Positions 1-9,536 of a stretch of 64,000 nucleotides of DNA are shown one piece after another. The notes under the pieces were generated by a model, which made no database searches, was not told where the DNA came from, and was given only the letters and a program-made list of their open reading frames with translations. This stretch comes from CBDCWO01 sp965223405 (GTDB taxonomy: Bacteria; Bacteroidota; Bacteroidia; Chitinophagales; Saprospiraceae), in the NCBI GenBank assembly GCA_965223405.1, contig CBDCWO010000006.1:2542001-2606000 (forward strand). The letters are read 5' to 3'. A program made the translations under genes and the position numbers. Position 1 is the first letter of the stretch; each line of letters starts with the position of its first letter.

Positions 1-2
1 TA

Positions 3-107
3 TCGGTAGCTCCGGATTGCGGATTAAGCCAAACGGCCCGATGGGCAGCCAAGAGAAAACTTAACAATTTAGTAGCTGGAGCTTTGGAAGCCAGGAAGAA
101 ACTCTGA
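3..107 (+). CDS. C-terminal end of a cobalamin-independent methionine synthase-like protein (partial)
   Basis: The third reading frame is open from the window edge to a TGA at 105-107. The last 34 codons include Ala-Pro-Asp-Cys-Gly-Leu followed by Arg-Trp-Ala-Ala-Lys-Arg-Lys-Leu. The Pro-Asp-Cys-Gly pattern matches the end of the MetE C-terminal domain, where the cysteine is a zinc ligand that activates the thiol substrate. The stop overlaps the next start codon by one base (TGATG), so the two genes are probably translationally coupled. Whether it is full MetE or one of the shorter MetE-C paralogues cannot be told from this fragment. Confidence 0.6.
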   Translation, partial: SVAPDCGLSQTARWAAKRKLNNLVAGALEARKKL

Positions 108-994
108 TGACAAACCATATGAAGCTAATTAAGCCATTATTGGCTCATGATCGCCTTTTGGCAGATATTGCAGAGGCTAAAAAGGATATAAATCAATTCC
201 ATTTGTGGTGGCTGGGGCAAAGTGGGTTTCTGCTGCAATGGCATGGTAGGCACATTCTTATAGATCCCTATCTTTCAGATTCGCTCACCAAAAAATATCG
301 GGACACTGACAAACCGCACATACGGATGACTGAATTGGCTATCAACCCGGACCGCTTAGATTTTATTGACGTAGTTACATCAAGCCACAACCATACCGAT
401 CATTTAGATGGTGAGACTTTGATTCCCTTAATTCAAGCAAACCCGAAAATCAAAATGATCGTTCCGGAAGCCAATCGACATTTTGCTGCAAAAAGATTGC
501 AAGTGGATCCTGATTTCTTTTTGGGATTAAATGATCTGGATTCCGTGGAGGTTCGCGGATTTCAATTTACTGGTATTCCGGCAGCACATGAACTTATCGA
601 AAGAGATGCAGCCGGATTCTGTAAATTCCTGGGATATATTATTCAATTTGGAAGTTATTGCGTCTATCACAGTGGGGATACCATTTGGCATGAGGATATT
701 GTAAATAGTCTTCAAAGTTTTAAAATTGATGTTGCCATTCTACCGATCAATGGCCGCAATCCGGCAAGAAAGGTTGCCGGCAATCTAAATGCCCAAGAGG
801 CGGTGAAGTTGGGAAAACTGTTAGATATAAAATGCATAATCCCCTGCCACTATGATATGTTTACATTTAATACAGCCGATCCAAAGGATTTTCAAATGGA
901 AGCGCAACATATCAGCCAACCGGTCAAAATATTACAATGTGGTGAGAGATGGAGCAGTGGGGGTTCACTAAATACGAACAATCGATCGTCTTAG
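107..994 (+). CDS. Metallo-beta-lactamase fold hydrolase (UlaG-like)
   Basis: A 295-residue cytoplasmic protein with no signal peptide. His94-Asn-His96-Thr-Asp98-His99 is the HxHxDH metal motif of the metallo-beta-lactamase superfamily, preceded by a Gly-Gln-Ser-Gly-Phe stretch and an IDPYLSD segment as in the UlaG branch (L-ascorbate-6-phosphate lactonase-like). Further metal ligands are probably the histidines in YHSGDT and PCHYDMF. It therefore likely hydrolyses a lactone or ester with two metals, but the substrate is unknown. The start is set by the one-base overlap with the MetE-like gene upstream. Its stop overlaps the convergent DUF1501 gene by four bases. Confidence 0.75.
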   Translation: MTNHMKLIKPLLAHDRLLADIAEAKKDINQFHLWWLGQSGFLLQWHGRHILIDPYLSDSLTKKYRDTDKPHIRMTELAINPDRLDFIDVVTSSHNHTDHLDGETLIPLIQANPKIKMIVPEANRHFAAKRLQVDPDFFLGLNDLDSVEVRGFQFTGIPAAHELIERDAAGFCKFLGYIIQFGSYCVYHSGDTIWHEDIVNSLQSFKIDVAILPINGRNPARKVAGNLNAQEAVKLGKLLDIKCIIPCHYDMFTFNTADPKDFQMEAQHISQPVKILQCGERWSSGGSLNTNNRSS

Positions 995-2418
995 ACAAAA
1001 AGTTCATTTATCGGTTTGCCCATACCATCAGGTGTCGTATAAAAAGGTCGACCTTCGATTACATAATTTGTTTCCGGATGCACTCCCAATGCATGATATA
1101 TAGACTGATGAACCTGATCAATGACAACCGTATTTTCAATTGACGAGCAGGGTCTTTCATCTGCAGTTTTTCCGTATACCAACCCTTTTTTAATGCCTCC
1201 GCCCCATAACAAAATGGAACTTCCATCCGTAAAATGACGGTGCATGCCATAGAACTTCTTATCTTCTATGATGTCCGGTTGATAGACCTGATCTTTAACT
1301 TTTTCACCTGGTCTTCCTTCTAAAATAGCATCCCGGCTGAATTCACTAGCCAAAATGACTAAAGTTCGGTCCAAATGACCGGTCTCATGCAGGTCATTGA
1401 TCAGCTGAGCTATCGGACGATCAATTAATTCCTTCATTTTTACTAGGCGGGTATGTCCATTTTCGTGAGTATCCCAACCCAAAAAGGGTACATATTCGGT
1501 AGAAACACTGATAAACCTCGCTCCGTTCATAGCCAATCTTTTAGCTAAAAGACACCCCAATCCAAATCTTCCAGTGTTATACAGGTCAAATTTTTCTTTT
1601 GGTTCCTGACTCAAATCAAATACCTGGGCTTCAGGCGAATTTAGTAGCCGGTAAGATTGTTCCATAGACCGCATCAAAGATTCTTTTTGGTAATCACTAC
1701 CCCGTTTCATGGTTTGGTTGGCCAGTTCTCTATATAATTTATACCTGGATTCGAAACGTTTCAAGCTCATACCTTGCGGAGGTTTGACACTATCGAGACC
1801 GGCGGAGGGATCAGGAATTAAAAAAGGGCCGTACTCACTTCCTAGAAACCCGGCAGAATGGAATGCTTTTAATTCCTCCGCCTCTCCGACAGTGAATCGT
1901 TGTCCCATGGATATAAAAGGAGGAATAACCGGATTCAAAGGACCTAGTTCCTTGGCGATCCAAGCTCCAATATGGGGGGGTTGTACCGATTGGGGAGGTT
2001 CATAACATGTATGCCAATGATACTGATGCCGGGTATGCAAGATATGACCCAGGTCAGCAGACCGATATGATCGAATAATTGCTCCTTTATCCATCGCCTT
2101 GCCTATGGATCCTAAACCTTGTGAGAAGTAGAGATCATCCACTGCGGTGGGGACCTTTGGAAAAGTACTCAATATTCGTTTGCTTTCTACCCCTTTTTCA
2201 AAGGGAACATAAGATTTTGGATCAAAGGTTTCGGTATGTGCCATACCCCCTGCCATCCACAATAAGATAACCGTATCAGCGGTAGAATCCAGAGATGATT
2301 TCATTTGACAGGAGCTCAGAAAAGTGGAAGTAGGAATTGAAACCGTCATAGCGGCCAGGCTGGCTGCTCCCATTTTTTGTAAAAAATCCCGACGAGAATA
2401 ATTTGTATTTCTATTCAT
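991..2418 (-). CDS. DUF1501 domain protein with Tat-type signal
   Basis: A 475-residue protein. The N-terminus has Ser-Arg-Arg-Asp-Phe-Leu-Gln-Lys, a twin-arginine motif, followed by a hydrophobic stretch and a Ser-Ser-Cys that could be a lipobox. The rest matches the DUF1501 family, which shares the alkaline-phosphatase/sulfatase-like fold. Family-typical segments include the MAGGMAHTETFDPK region near the N-terminus, SVSTEYVPFLGWDTHENG in the middle and VILASEFSRDA later. DUF1501 genes are typically paired with DUF1549/DUF1553 cytochrome genes, as here, with a 4-bp gap to the gene upstream. The molecular function of the family is not established. An extracytoplasmic role alongside the heme protein is inferred from the signal and the pairing. 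Confidence 0.85.
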   Translation of the reverse strand: MNRNTNYSRRDFLQKMGAASLAAMTVSIPTSTFLSSCQMKSSLDSTADTVILLWMAGGMAHTETFDPKSYVPFEKGVESKRILSTFPKVPTAVDDLYFSQGLGSIGKAMDKGAIIRSYRSADLGHILHTRHQYHWHTCYEPPQSVQPPHIGAWIAKELGPLNPVIPPFISMGQRFTVGEAEELKAFHSAGFLGSEYGPFLIPDPSAGLDSVKPPQGMSLKRFESRYKLYRELANQTMKRGSDYQKESLMRSMEQSYRLLNSPEAQVFDLSQEPKEKFDLYNTGRFGLGCLLAKRLAMNGARFISVSTEYVPFLGWDTHENGHTRLVKMKELIDRPIAQLINDLHETGHLDRTLVILASEFSRDAILEGRPGEKVKDQVYQPDIIEDKKFYGMHRHFTDGSSILLWGGGIKKGLVYGKTADERPCSSIENTVVIDQVHQSIYHALGVHPETNYVIEGRPFYTTPDGMGKPINELFV

Positions 2419-2422
2419 AGAT

Positions 2423-5281
2423 TTAATGTATAAACTGAAATTCCGGCAATAGAATAGTTGTCCAAAACAGATCCTGGAGAGATTCTTGATCCAGGGATTC
2501 TCCTAGATTTTTCTGAATGATTTTCCTTTCGTGTTTTGTTGGATTTCTTCCTAAAGATTTTTGATAGAGCGTAGTATGTAGGGTTTCAGTATTATTGCCG
2601 TGTAATTCTAACCAATTTTGAGCACCTTCTGACAATATTTGGTTAAGGAATGTACCATTGGTTAATTCTAATGCCTGCAACAAAGTGGCTTGTTCCTCCC
2701 GGGAGGTCGATACATTTTCACGACTAGGCCTTCCCAAGACTTTCATAAATGGATGCTGTCTTACTAAAGAAGCCCTGGCATAAGTTTTACTTCGTTCAGA
2801 GAATGAGAAATTAACCAACCGGTCCCAATGCTTGGATCCATAGTTGCGAACCGGTTTCCATTCCTCATCGTCATATTCTAATTTCATCCATTGCTGATTG
2901 GGTTTGATATGGGTACTTTTCCAGCTATTCCCAGCCTGGATTAGTAAATCATCACCGGTGCCAAAATCAATTTTCATAGCAAAAAGGATACCTGCTGGGT
3001 TGGGAATTTTACCTTCATTTGAGGCCTCTATGGCTATAACATTATCTCCATATTGAAGGTGTGAGGAGACTTCGGTAGCGACTACTTTGCGCCAATCCGA
3101 ACCTTGAGAAATCTTTTCCCCATTGATGTATAGGGTGAAAGTATGATCTACTGAAATCAATACTTCCGATTTTTCAACTTTCTGATTTGGCAGAGAAAAT
3201 ACATATCTATAATATCGTGTTCCGGGATCGGGAAGCACATCCCGGTCAAACTTTATTTCACGGTGCCAGAACCTATTGAACGAAATTTTCTCTTCGATGG
3301 GACTATAAGCGGTTGCCACATAGACCGGCGCAATGATTTGGCTGATAGCATCCGTCATTTGTTCCGCAGTCAACCTTCTGATAATTGGTCCATTAAATCG
3401 GTACTTCTCAGACTTTATGACTGCAATTTCTTTAAATTCAACCGTAGGTAATTGATATGCTTTGGAAGTCATAATGATCTTGATCAGTTGCTTTAGGTCA
3501 CATCCTGAATCTCTGAAATCCGCAGCCAGCCAATCCAATAAAGTGCTATTCCAGGGTGCATTATCCATTTCATCGACCGGTTCGATAATCCCTCTACCCA
3601 ATAATTGCTTCCAGATACGATTGGTAATCGTTCGATAGAGTCTTCCATTGTCCGGCTTGATGAGGAGGTCTGCAAATAATTCCAATCTCTCCTTTACCGT
3701 CGTACCTGTTACATCACCTAACTCAGGGTATAAAAAAGCGGGTTCGGCAATTTTTCCTAAAGGTTTATCACAGCGATTTAACTCTAATGGTGACTCAGCG
3801 AAGATTGCTGCAAAACTATACGCTTGATTCAAAGTCAGGTTGCTGACAAAACTATTGTGACACGATGCACATTTTACATTAACCCCCAATAGAGATTGAC
3901 CAATATTCTGCGCCGCTTGCATTTCTGTGCGCTGACTGGAATTGACTACTCCTCGCCATTGGATCCCTTTAATAAATCCCTCAGATTCTTTAGAAGGATT
4001 GACTAACTCTTTGACCATTTGGTGATAGGGCTTGTTTTCCATCAAAGAATGATACAACCAATCAGTGATTTGTTTTCTGCCACCGGTTATAAATCCGGTT
4101 CCGGAATAGTCGTTGCGCAATAGATCATTCCAAAAGCTGATCCAATGCTGTGTATAGTTGTGGTTATCATTCAATAAGGTGTCTATAAGCAATCCTCTCT
4201 TATTGATCCTTTGGTCGTTTATAAAATCTTCGATTTCATTCGGAGTAGGAATTAATCCCAGAACATCCAAATAAGCTCTTCGGATAAAGGTATGGTCATC
4301 AACAAGTTCGGACCATTCTAGATTTTCCTTGGTAAAATACGCATCGACAATGCGGTCAATAGGATGATCAAAACCTGATATCTCCTTTGAAATATCCGGT
4401 TTTACCAGAGATAAAGGAGCTTCCGGAAATACAGCAGGTGATTGGTCCGCCCAATGAGCCCCTGTCTTAATCCATAATTTTATCAACTCTATTTCACTAT
4501 TTTTGAGAACTTTGCCTTTCTTGGGCATCACATCGTCGTGATCAGATGGTAAAGAAATCCTTTTGACTAGTTCACTATTTTCAGGTTGTCCGGCAGTAAT
4601 CACTTTACCGGATTTCCCTCCTTTGAGCACACCCCTTTTGTTGTCTAGTACCAGGTCTCCCTTTTGCTTGTTTTCACCATGACACTGGTAGCAATTATGC
4701 GCAAATATGGCTCGTACTTCCAGATTGAGCTTATCCAACTGCTGTACAGAGAATGAATCTTTTTGATCGAATTCAATTAGTAATGTACTGGCCTTTTCAC
4801 TCCTTGCGTTCGGATTTTTCCAGGGTAATACTTCAGTGAGGAATCCATCACCATGGGTGAGGGTTGCCCCTAAATGTCCGGTAATAGTTAAAGAAATAAC
4901 TGTAAATAGTAAGCTCAATCTATAAATCAGGTAAGTCGAGAGTTTATTATTCTCCTTCAGATATAACAAAGCTGCAGTTACCAAGGAGCAAAAGGAAGTG
5001 ATAAAGCCCAAGGTCTGGTGAGATTGAACCAGCTCACCGGAATAATCATCATAGGTCCTTAAAAGCCATCCGAAAAGGGAGGACGTAATTGCAAAAAAGG
5101 CACCGAGATATACCATCCAGCTAATTCCTTCTCTTAGTCCGGGTCGCCTTCCTCCAATGGTAAACCCTTCAAATAAGAGTGCAGCCACCAATAATCCAAT
5201 CGGGAAATGAACAACCATGGGATGTAATCTACCCAAGAGTTGCATGATCCACATCCAATCGTTTTGTTCCATGCTTACCAA
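2423..5281 (-). CDS. Planctomycete-type cytochrome c protein (DUF2231-like membrane part, PSCyt1, DUF1549, DUF1553)
   Basis: A 952-residue protein. Residues about 15-150 form several membrane helices of DUF2231-like type beginning with LGRLHPMVVHFPIGLLVA. Cys197-Tyr-Gln-Cys200-His201 is a c-type heme site in a PSCyt1-like domain (residues ~185-280). DUF1549 follows (~305-480) with a second Cys471-Ala-Ser-Cys474-His475 site, then DUF1553 (~550-950). The part between residues about 670 and 800 looks like a beta-sandwich insertion. The family is common in Planctomycetes and recurs in Saprospiria next to DUF1501, as here. A role in extracytoplasmic redox chemistry is inferred from the heme motifs and the substrate is not known. 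The start could also be the Met three codons later. Confidence 0.85.
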   Translation of the reverse strand: MVSMEQNDWMWIMQLLGRLHPMVVHFPIGLLVAALLFEGFTIGGRRPGLREGISWMVYLGAFFAITSSLFGWLLRTYDDYSGELVQSHQTLGFITSFCSLVTAALLYLKENNKLSTYLIYRLSLLFTVISLTITGHLGATLTHGDGFLTEVLPWKNPNARSEKASTLLIEFDQKDSFSVQQLDKLNLEVRAIFAHNCYQCHGENKQKGDLVLDNKRGVLKGGKSGKVITAGQPENSELVKRISLPSDHDDVMPKKGKVLKNSEIELIKLWIKTGAHWADQSPAVFPEAPLSLVKPDISKEISGFDHPIDRIVDAYFTKENLEWSELVDDHTFIRRAYLDVLGLIPTPNEIEDFINDQRINKRGLLIDTLLNDNHNYTQHWISFWNDLLRNDYSGTGFITGGRKQITDWLYHSLMENKPYHQMVKELVNPSKESEGFIKGIQWRGVVNSSQRTEMQAAQNIGQSLLGVNVKCASCHNSFVSNLTLNQAYSFAAIFAESPLELNRCDKPLGKIAEPAFLYPELGDVTGTTVKERLELFADLLIKPDNGRLYRTITNRIWKQLLGRGIIEPVDEMDNAPWNSTLLDWLAADFRDSGCDLKQLIKIIMTSKAYQLPTVEFKEIAVIKSEKYRFNGPIIRRLTAEQMTDAISQIIAPVYVATAYSPIEEKISFNRFWHREIKFDRDVLPDPGTRYYRYVFSLPNQKVEKSEVLISVDHTFTLYINGEKISQGSDWRKVVATEVSSHLQYGDNVIAIEASNEGKIPNPAGILFAMKIDFGTGDDLLIQAGNSWKSTHIKPNQQWMKLEYDDEEWKPVRNYGSKHWDRLVNFSFSERSKTYARASLVRQHPFMKVLGRPSRENVSTSREEQATLLQALELTNGTFLNQILSEGAQNWLELHGNNTETLHTTLYQKSLGRNPTKHERKIIQKNLGESLDQESLQDLFWTTILLPEFQFIH

Positions 5282-5362
5282 GATACAGCAAAGTTTGTGG
5301 TTGACAAACTTGAAGCGGAATCAAAAAATATCAAGACTGATGGGATATATTTAGGTGCCGCA

Positions 5363-5389
5363 GAAAAAAACCGGCTGCTTGAGCCGGTT
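5363..5389 (-). terminator. Rho-independent terminator after the fibronectin-III gene
   Basis: An 8-bp perfect stem (AACCGGCT with AGCCGGTT) around a 5-nt loop, followed on the minus strand by a run of T. It lies 27 bp past the stop of the leftward fibronectin-III gene and before the start of the cytochrome gene, so it should separate the two transcripts. Confidence 0.8.
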
Positions 5390-5415
5390 ATAAATTATTT
5401 AGAATCTTTACCAAG

Positions 5416-6768
5416 TTACCTATGGGACACAAAAATCTTTTTGTTTTCAAGATAATATCCTGATCGGATGGTAAGCTGATACATGCCTTCTTGAAGACTA
5501 TTTACAGGTATTTGGACGAATTCACTGGGGTCTTTCAATTTAATTCTGTACACCGGTTTCCCTTCAAGATTAGATATTTGAATCTGAGTTGTTTCTTTCA
5601 ATTGATCCAATGGTAATTGCAAAGTTAGTATTTGATCCGAAGGGTTAGGGTAAAACACCGTTTGAGCAAGCGCTTTATCCTGTTCAAATGTTGGTTTCTT
5701 GCCATTATTTTTTTGTTTTGATAGACTCTTTTTCATTCCCGCCATGCGTTCCTCATTTTGCAACGTATTGATAGCTGGAACCACCGTAGAATCCATTACT
5801 GTAAGGGTATCCTCCGGCGAGGTCGTATCGGGAGGTGATAATGTCAAAAAATTGGACCAATCTGAGGATCCGCTAGTCGTGCTATCTGTACAAGTTGCGA
5901 CAACCCTGAATTTGTAATTACCAAGCGGTTGTAAACCGTCAACCAATAAAAAGGTATCAGGAGTTTCGACCGATAGAGAAAAAGGGGCAGTTTTGGAACC
6001 GCTTTTAACATCAACTTTAAAAGAAGAAGCTGAGTCCTGGATAATCCAACTTAATAAAGCACTTGAATCTGTTACTTCAAGTACTGATAAATTTTTAGGC
6101 TTTGGACATTGATTGAAAGTAGTATCTCCTCCTGTAGTTGAAAAATCAATCCAATCACTGGATCCGGCAGAATTTTTTTCACAAGATGCCTTAACCCGGA
6201 AATGATAATTACCTCCTGCCTCGAGTCCATCTACCATCATTACTGTATCCGAAGTATTTTCAGAAAACTTAAAAGAAGACGTGTGGTTTTTACTTTTTAC
6301 ATCTACTTGGAAATCTATATGTTTCGCATCGCGAAACCAAGTCAAAACCACACTGGAATCAGTAACATCCCTTACTGCAAGATTGCGTACTTTGGGACAA
6401 GGTCCGGGACCTGTGGTTTTTTCGCCGGTTGTAGAAAAATTATACCAGCCGCTGTTGCCTTTACCTTTATCACAGGAAGCTTGTACCTTAAAGCGATAAT
6501 CGCTTCCAGCCTCCAATCCTTCCACCATTACTCTGGTATCAGAAGTGGATATCGACCATTTAAATTGTTGAGTTTGACCCTGATGCATTACATCTACTTG
6601 GTAACTTTTGTGATCATCATTTCCTTCCCAACTGAGCACAGCAGTAGAGTCCGATTCTTCACTTACCGATAAATTGGTAGGTGAAGCACATTTTTGAGCA
6701 TAACCGTTGGTAAAATAGATTGTACTGATACACAATACAATAAGAGTACTCCATTTTCTCATAACCAT
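5416..6768 (-). CDS. Secreted protein with three fibronectin type III domains and a T9SS sorting domain
   Basis: A 450-residue protein with a signal peptide at residues 1-24 (cut after YAQ). Three fibronectin-III repeats follow at roughly 27-115, 122-212 and 217-310. Each begins with Cys-x-x-x-x-Asn-Leu and ends in a Trp-x-x-Phe-x-T strand. A Thr/Ser-rich linker leads to a type A T9SS sorting domain (about 370-450: FYPNPSDQ, then EGMYQLTI, ending in a basic tail). The protein is probably exported by type IX secretion and fixed to the cell surface. The three similar repeats suggest internal duplication. No catalytic domain is visible, so binding or adhesion is the likeliest role. It has its own terminator. 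Confidence 0.85.
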   Translation of the reverse strand: MVMRKWSTLIVLCISTIYFTNGYAQKCASPTNLSVSEESDSTAVLSWEGNDDHKSYQVDVMHQGQTQQFKWSISTSDTRVMVEGLEAGSDYRFKVQASCDKGKGNSGWYNFSTTGEKTTGPGPCPKVRNLAVRDVTDSSVVLTWFRDAKHIDFQVDVKSKNHTSSFKFSENTSDTVMMVDGLEAGGNYHFRVKASCEKNSAGSSDWIDFSTTGGDTTFNQCPKPKNLSVLEVTDSSALLSWIIQDSASSFKVDVKSGSKTAPFSLSVETPDTFLLVDGLQPLGNYKFRVVATCTDSTTSGSSDWSNFLTLSPPDTTSPEDTLTVMDSTVVPAINTLQNEERMAGMKKSLSKQKNNGKKPTFEQDKALAQTVFYPNPSDQILTLQLPLDQLKETTQIQISNLEGKPVYRIKLKDPSEFVQIPVNSLQEGMYQLTIRSGYYLENKKIFVSHR

Positions 6769-7137
6769 CTGTTTTATTTATACATTAATAAATAGGCAAT
6801 CTTAGTACAGAAATGGTCGGATAGATTAATTGGATATTGAAAAAGAATTGGGGAGTATACACAGGGATTGGACATAAATATAACTAAGGTTTTATGAAAA
6901 AATTGTATACAAAATAAAAATCTTTTAGAGGAGTTAAATTATTCTTACAAAGTAGCCAAGTTCTTAAACCACTAGACTTGGGTGAAGATTACTTATCGGG
7001 AGAACTTAAAAAATCTCGATTGTAAGTTAATTCTCATCATTAATTCTGCAATTTCTTAAGTTGGTGTCGTATATTGATACCAGACTTCAAATACAAAATA
7101 TTCAATATCATTTTTCTCTAACTAACTTATTGTCCGA
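6769..7137. other. Intergenic region between divergent genes, no gene seen
   Basis: 369 AT-rich bases between the leftward fibronectin-III gene and the rightward GH95-like gene. It must hold both promoters, but no clear TAnnTTTG element or other motif could be assigned in either direction. Confidence 0.5.
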
Positions 7138-9423
7138 ATGAAAAGCAAATACTTTTTTGTTTACCTAATCTTAGCTCTAATATCATGTCAGAATACACCA
7201 ATGGATTTATCAGTGAGTACCCATGACCTTGTATTTTCCAAACTTCCTTCTACATGGGATGAAGGCATTCCTTTAGGGAATGGGATGCTTGGCGTTTTGA
7301 TCTGGCAAAAAGAGGGTAGGCTGAGATTTTCTTTGGATCGGGCTGATCTATGGGATTTAAGACCGATGGAAAACCTGGATATTCCGGAGTGGAAGTTTAG
7401 ATGGGTACAGCAACAATGGCGAAAAAACACCTACGAAAAGGTGCAAGATAAATTTGATAGACCTTACAACCAATCTCCAGCACCTACCAAAATTCCAGGA
7501 GGAGCAATGGAGTTTGAATTGGACAACGGTGAAGAATTGGAATCAATCAGATTATATGTCCATGAGGCAGTTTGTGAGGCAAAGTGGAAGAATGGAATGG
7601 AAATACAAACTTTTGTCCATGCAACCAATCCCATAGGATGGTTTAAAATTAGTGGAATTGACCGGGATATTTCACCCGAATTTATACCTCCTCAATATCA
7701 AGATGCATCCAAACCTGAAGAAAATATTAATTCACTGGATGGTCAAAATTTAATGAGGTTGGGGTATAAGCAAGGGTTTGTCCAACAAGAAGCTAACCAT
7801 ATAACATACATTCAAGAAGGTTGGGGAGGATTTAAATATACTATAGAGATCAAGTGGAAGGAAATTGCAGAAGGAATTGAGGGTTGTTGGACTATTCAGT
7901 CTTACTTTCCTGATAACCCTCCAGCCCAACCAGTAATCTCATTGACGGATGAGTTAGAGAACGGATTTCTTTCGGCATTTTCATCACATGAGGTTTGGTG
8001 GGATCAATTTTGGCAGAAATCATCGATCCAGCTTCCGGATACGATTTTGGAAAAGCAATGGTATCTGGAACAATACAAATTTGGCTCCGCAGCCAGAGCA
8101 GATGCTCCACCCATCTCGTTGCAAGCAGTGTGGACTGCCGACAATGGCAAAATACCACCGTGGAAGGGTGATTTCCACCATGACCTGAATACACAATTAA
8201 GCTACTGGCCGGCATATAGTGGCAATCATCTGGACCTGGAAATCGGGTTTATCAATTGGATGTGGAATCATCGCGAAACTTTTAAAAAATATACCAATTC
8301 TTATTACGAGAAGCCTGGTTTAAATGTGCCGGGAGTAAGTACTTTAACCGGTGAACCGATGGGGGGATGGATTCAGTATTCTTTTGGTCCAACGGTTTCG
8401 GGATGGTTGGCTCATCATTTTTATCTGCACTGGATTTATACTAAGGATAGGGAGTTTCTGGAAAATCGGGCTTACCCTTGGCTCAAAGAAGTTGCTTTAT
8501 TTTATGAAGAATTGTCCCTAATGGATGAAAATGGAAAGCGGAAATTACCATTAAGTTCCAGTCCTGAAATTTTTAACAATTCCAGAGAAGCCTGGTTTGA
8601 ACAAACAACCAATTTCGATTTGGCTATTATCCGCTGGACATTGAGTAAAGCAGCGGAACTGGCAAGTGAACTCGACAAACCAGAGGAAACACAGCATTGG
8701 AACCAAATCCTTGATGAATGGCCTGATTTCCAAATTGATGATCAGGAAGGGTTACTTTTTGCCCGAAACACACCTTATCATGAATCACACCGTCATTTTT
8801 CACACCTTATGGCGATCCATCCTTTCGGTTTGATTGAATGGGATAATGGCCCGGATGACCAAAATATCATTCGCAATACAATCGATCAATTGGATAGGAT
8901 AGGGCCCTCCTTGTGGACCGGTTATTCATACAGTTGGTTAGGGAACCTTAAGGCAAGAGCTAAAGATGGTGAAGGTGCTGCTGAGGCACTGCGTATATTT
9001 GCTGAAGCTTTTTGCCTGCCTAATAGTTTTCATGTCAATGGGGATCAATCCGGTAAAGGATATTCCAATTTTACCTATCGACCTTTTACACTGGAAGGAA
9101 ATTTCGCATTCGCCTCGGGAATACAGGAGATGCTTTTACAGAGTCATACGGATGTTATACATTTGTTTCCTGCTATACCTGACGACTGGTCCGATATTTC
9201 ATTTACAAATCTAAGAGCGGTTGGAGCTTTTCTAATATCTGCTAAAAAGGAAAATGGCAAAATCACCGAAGTACATATCAAATCTGAACAAGGGGGAGAA
9301 CTCCATCTGAAAAATCCTTTCGAAAGTGAGTTTAGTTGTTCAAAAGGATATGAGCAAAAAGAAAATATGATTACTTTGCTCACTGAACCCAATGAAGAGG
9401 TTCAGTTTATCATCGGTGAGTAA
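7138..9423 (+). CDS. GH95-like glycoside hydrolase, lipoprotein
   Basis: A 761-residue protein. The N-terminus ends in Leu-Ile-Ser-Cys, a lipobox with Cys17, so it is probably an outer-membrane or periplasmic lipoprotein. Residues ~28-70 (EGIPLGNGMLGVLIW, then LDRADLWDLRP) are typical of the N-terminal beta-sandwich of GH95-type enzymes. The central and C-terminal part looks like an (alpha/alpha)6 barrel, including the segment HRHFSHLMAIHPF near residue 550, which matches the family His-Arg-His-x-Ser-His-Leu motif. GH95 members are alpha-L-fucosidases or alpha-L-galactosidases, but this branch may act on another sugar. The GH2 gene follows 113 bp downstream on the same strand, suggesting joint action on a galactose- or fucose-containing glycan. 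Confidence 0.75.
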   Translation: MKSKYFFVYLILALISCQNTPMDLSVSTHDLVFSKLPSTWDEGIPLGNGMLGVLIWQKEGRLRFSLDRADLWDLRPMENLDIPEWKFRWVQQQWRKNTYEKVQDKFDRPYNQSPAPTKIPGGAMEFELDNGEELESIRLYVHEAVCEAKWKNGMEIQTFVHATNPIGWFKISGIDRDISPEFIPPQYQDASKPEENINSLDGQNLMRLGYKQGFVQQEANHITYIQEGWGGFKYTIEIKWKEIAEGIEGCWTIQSYFPDNPPAQPVISLTDELENGFLSAFSSHEVWWDQFWQKSSIQLPDTILEKQWYLEQYKFGSAARADAPPISLQAVWTADNGKIPPWKGDFHHDLNTQLSYWPAYSGNHLDLEIGFINWMWNHRETFKKYTNSYYEKPGLNVPGVSTLTGEPMGGWIQYSFGPTVSGWLAHHFYLHWIYTKDREFLENRAYPWLKEVALFYEELSLMDENGKRKLPLSSSPEIFNNSREAWFEQTTNFDLAIIRWTLSKAAELASELDKPEETQHWNQILDEWPDFQIDDQEGLLFARNTPYHESHRHFSHLMAIHPFGLIEWDNGPDDQNIIRNTIDQLDRIGPSLWTGYSYSWLGNLKARAKDGEGAAEALRIFAEAFCLPNSFHVNGDQSGKGYSNFTYRPFTLEGNFAFASGIQEMLLQSHTDVIHLFPAIPDDWSDISFTNLRAVGAFLISAKKENGKITEVHIKSEQGGELHLKNPFESEFSCSKGYEQKENMITLLTEPNEEVQFIIGE

Positions 9424-9536
9424 TTTGATTTCCTGGTGAGAGATAAGGCCCAATTATTCTTGTTTCTTCCTCAGGGGGTCGGATCCCAACTGGTGTGGTT
9501 CAAATTTATTAATCGAGTTGAAAAGTAATATTTAAA

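Noticed and set aside
6202..6672. 156-codon open frame on the plus strand opposite the fibronectin-III gene
   Set aside because: It lies fully inside a gene with clear domains on the other strand; repeats in that gene create long antisense frames.
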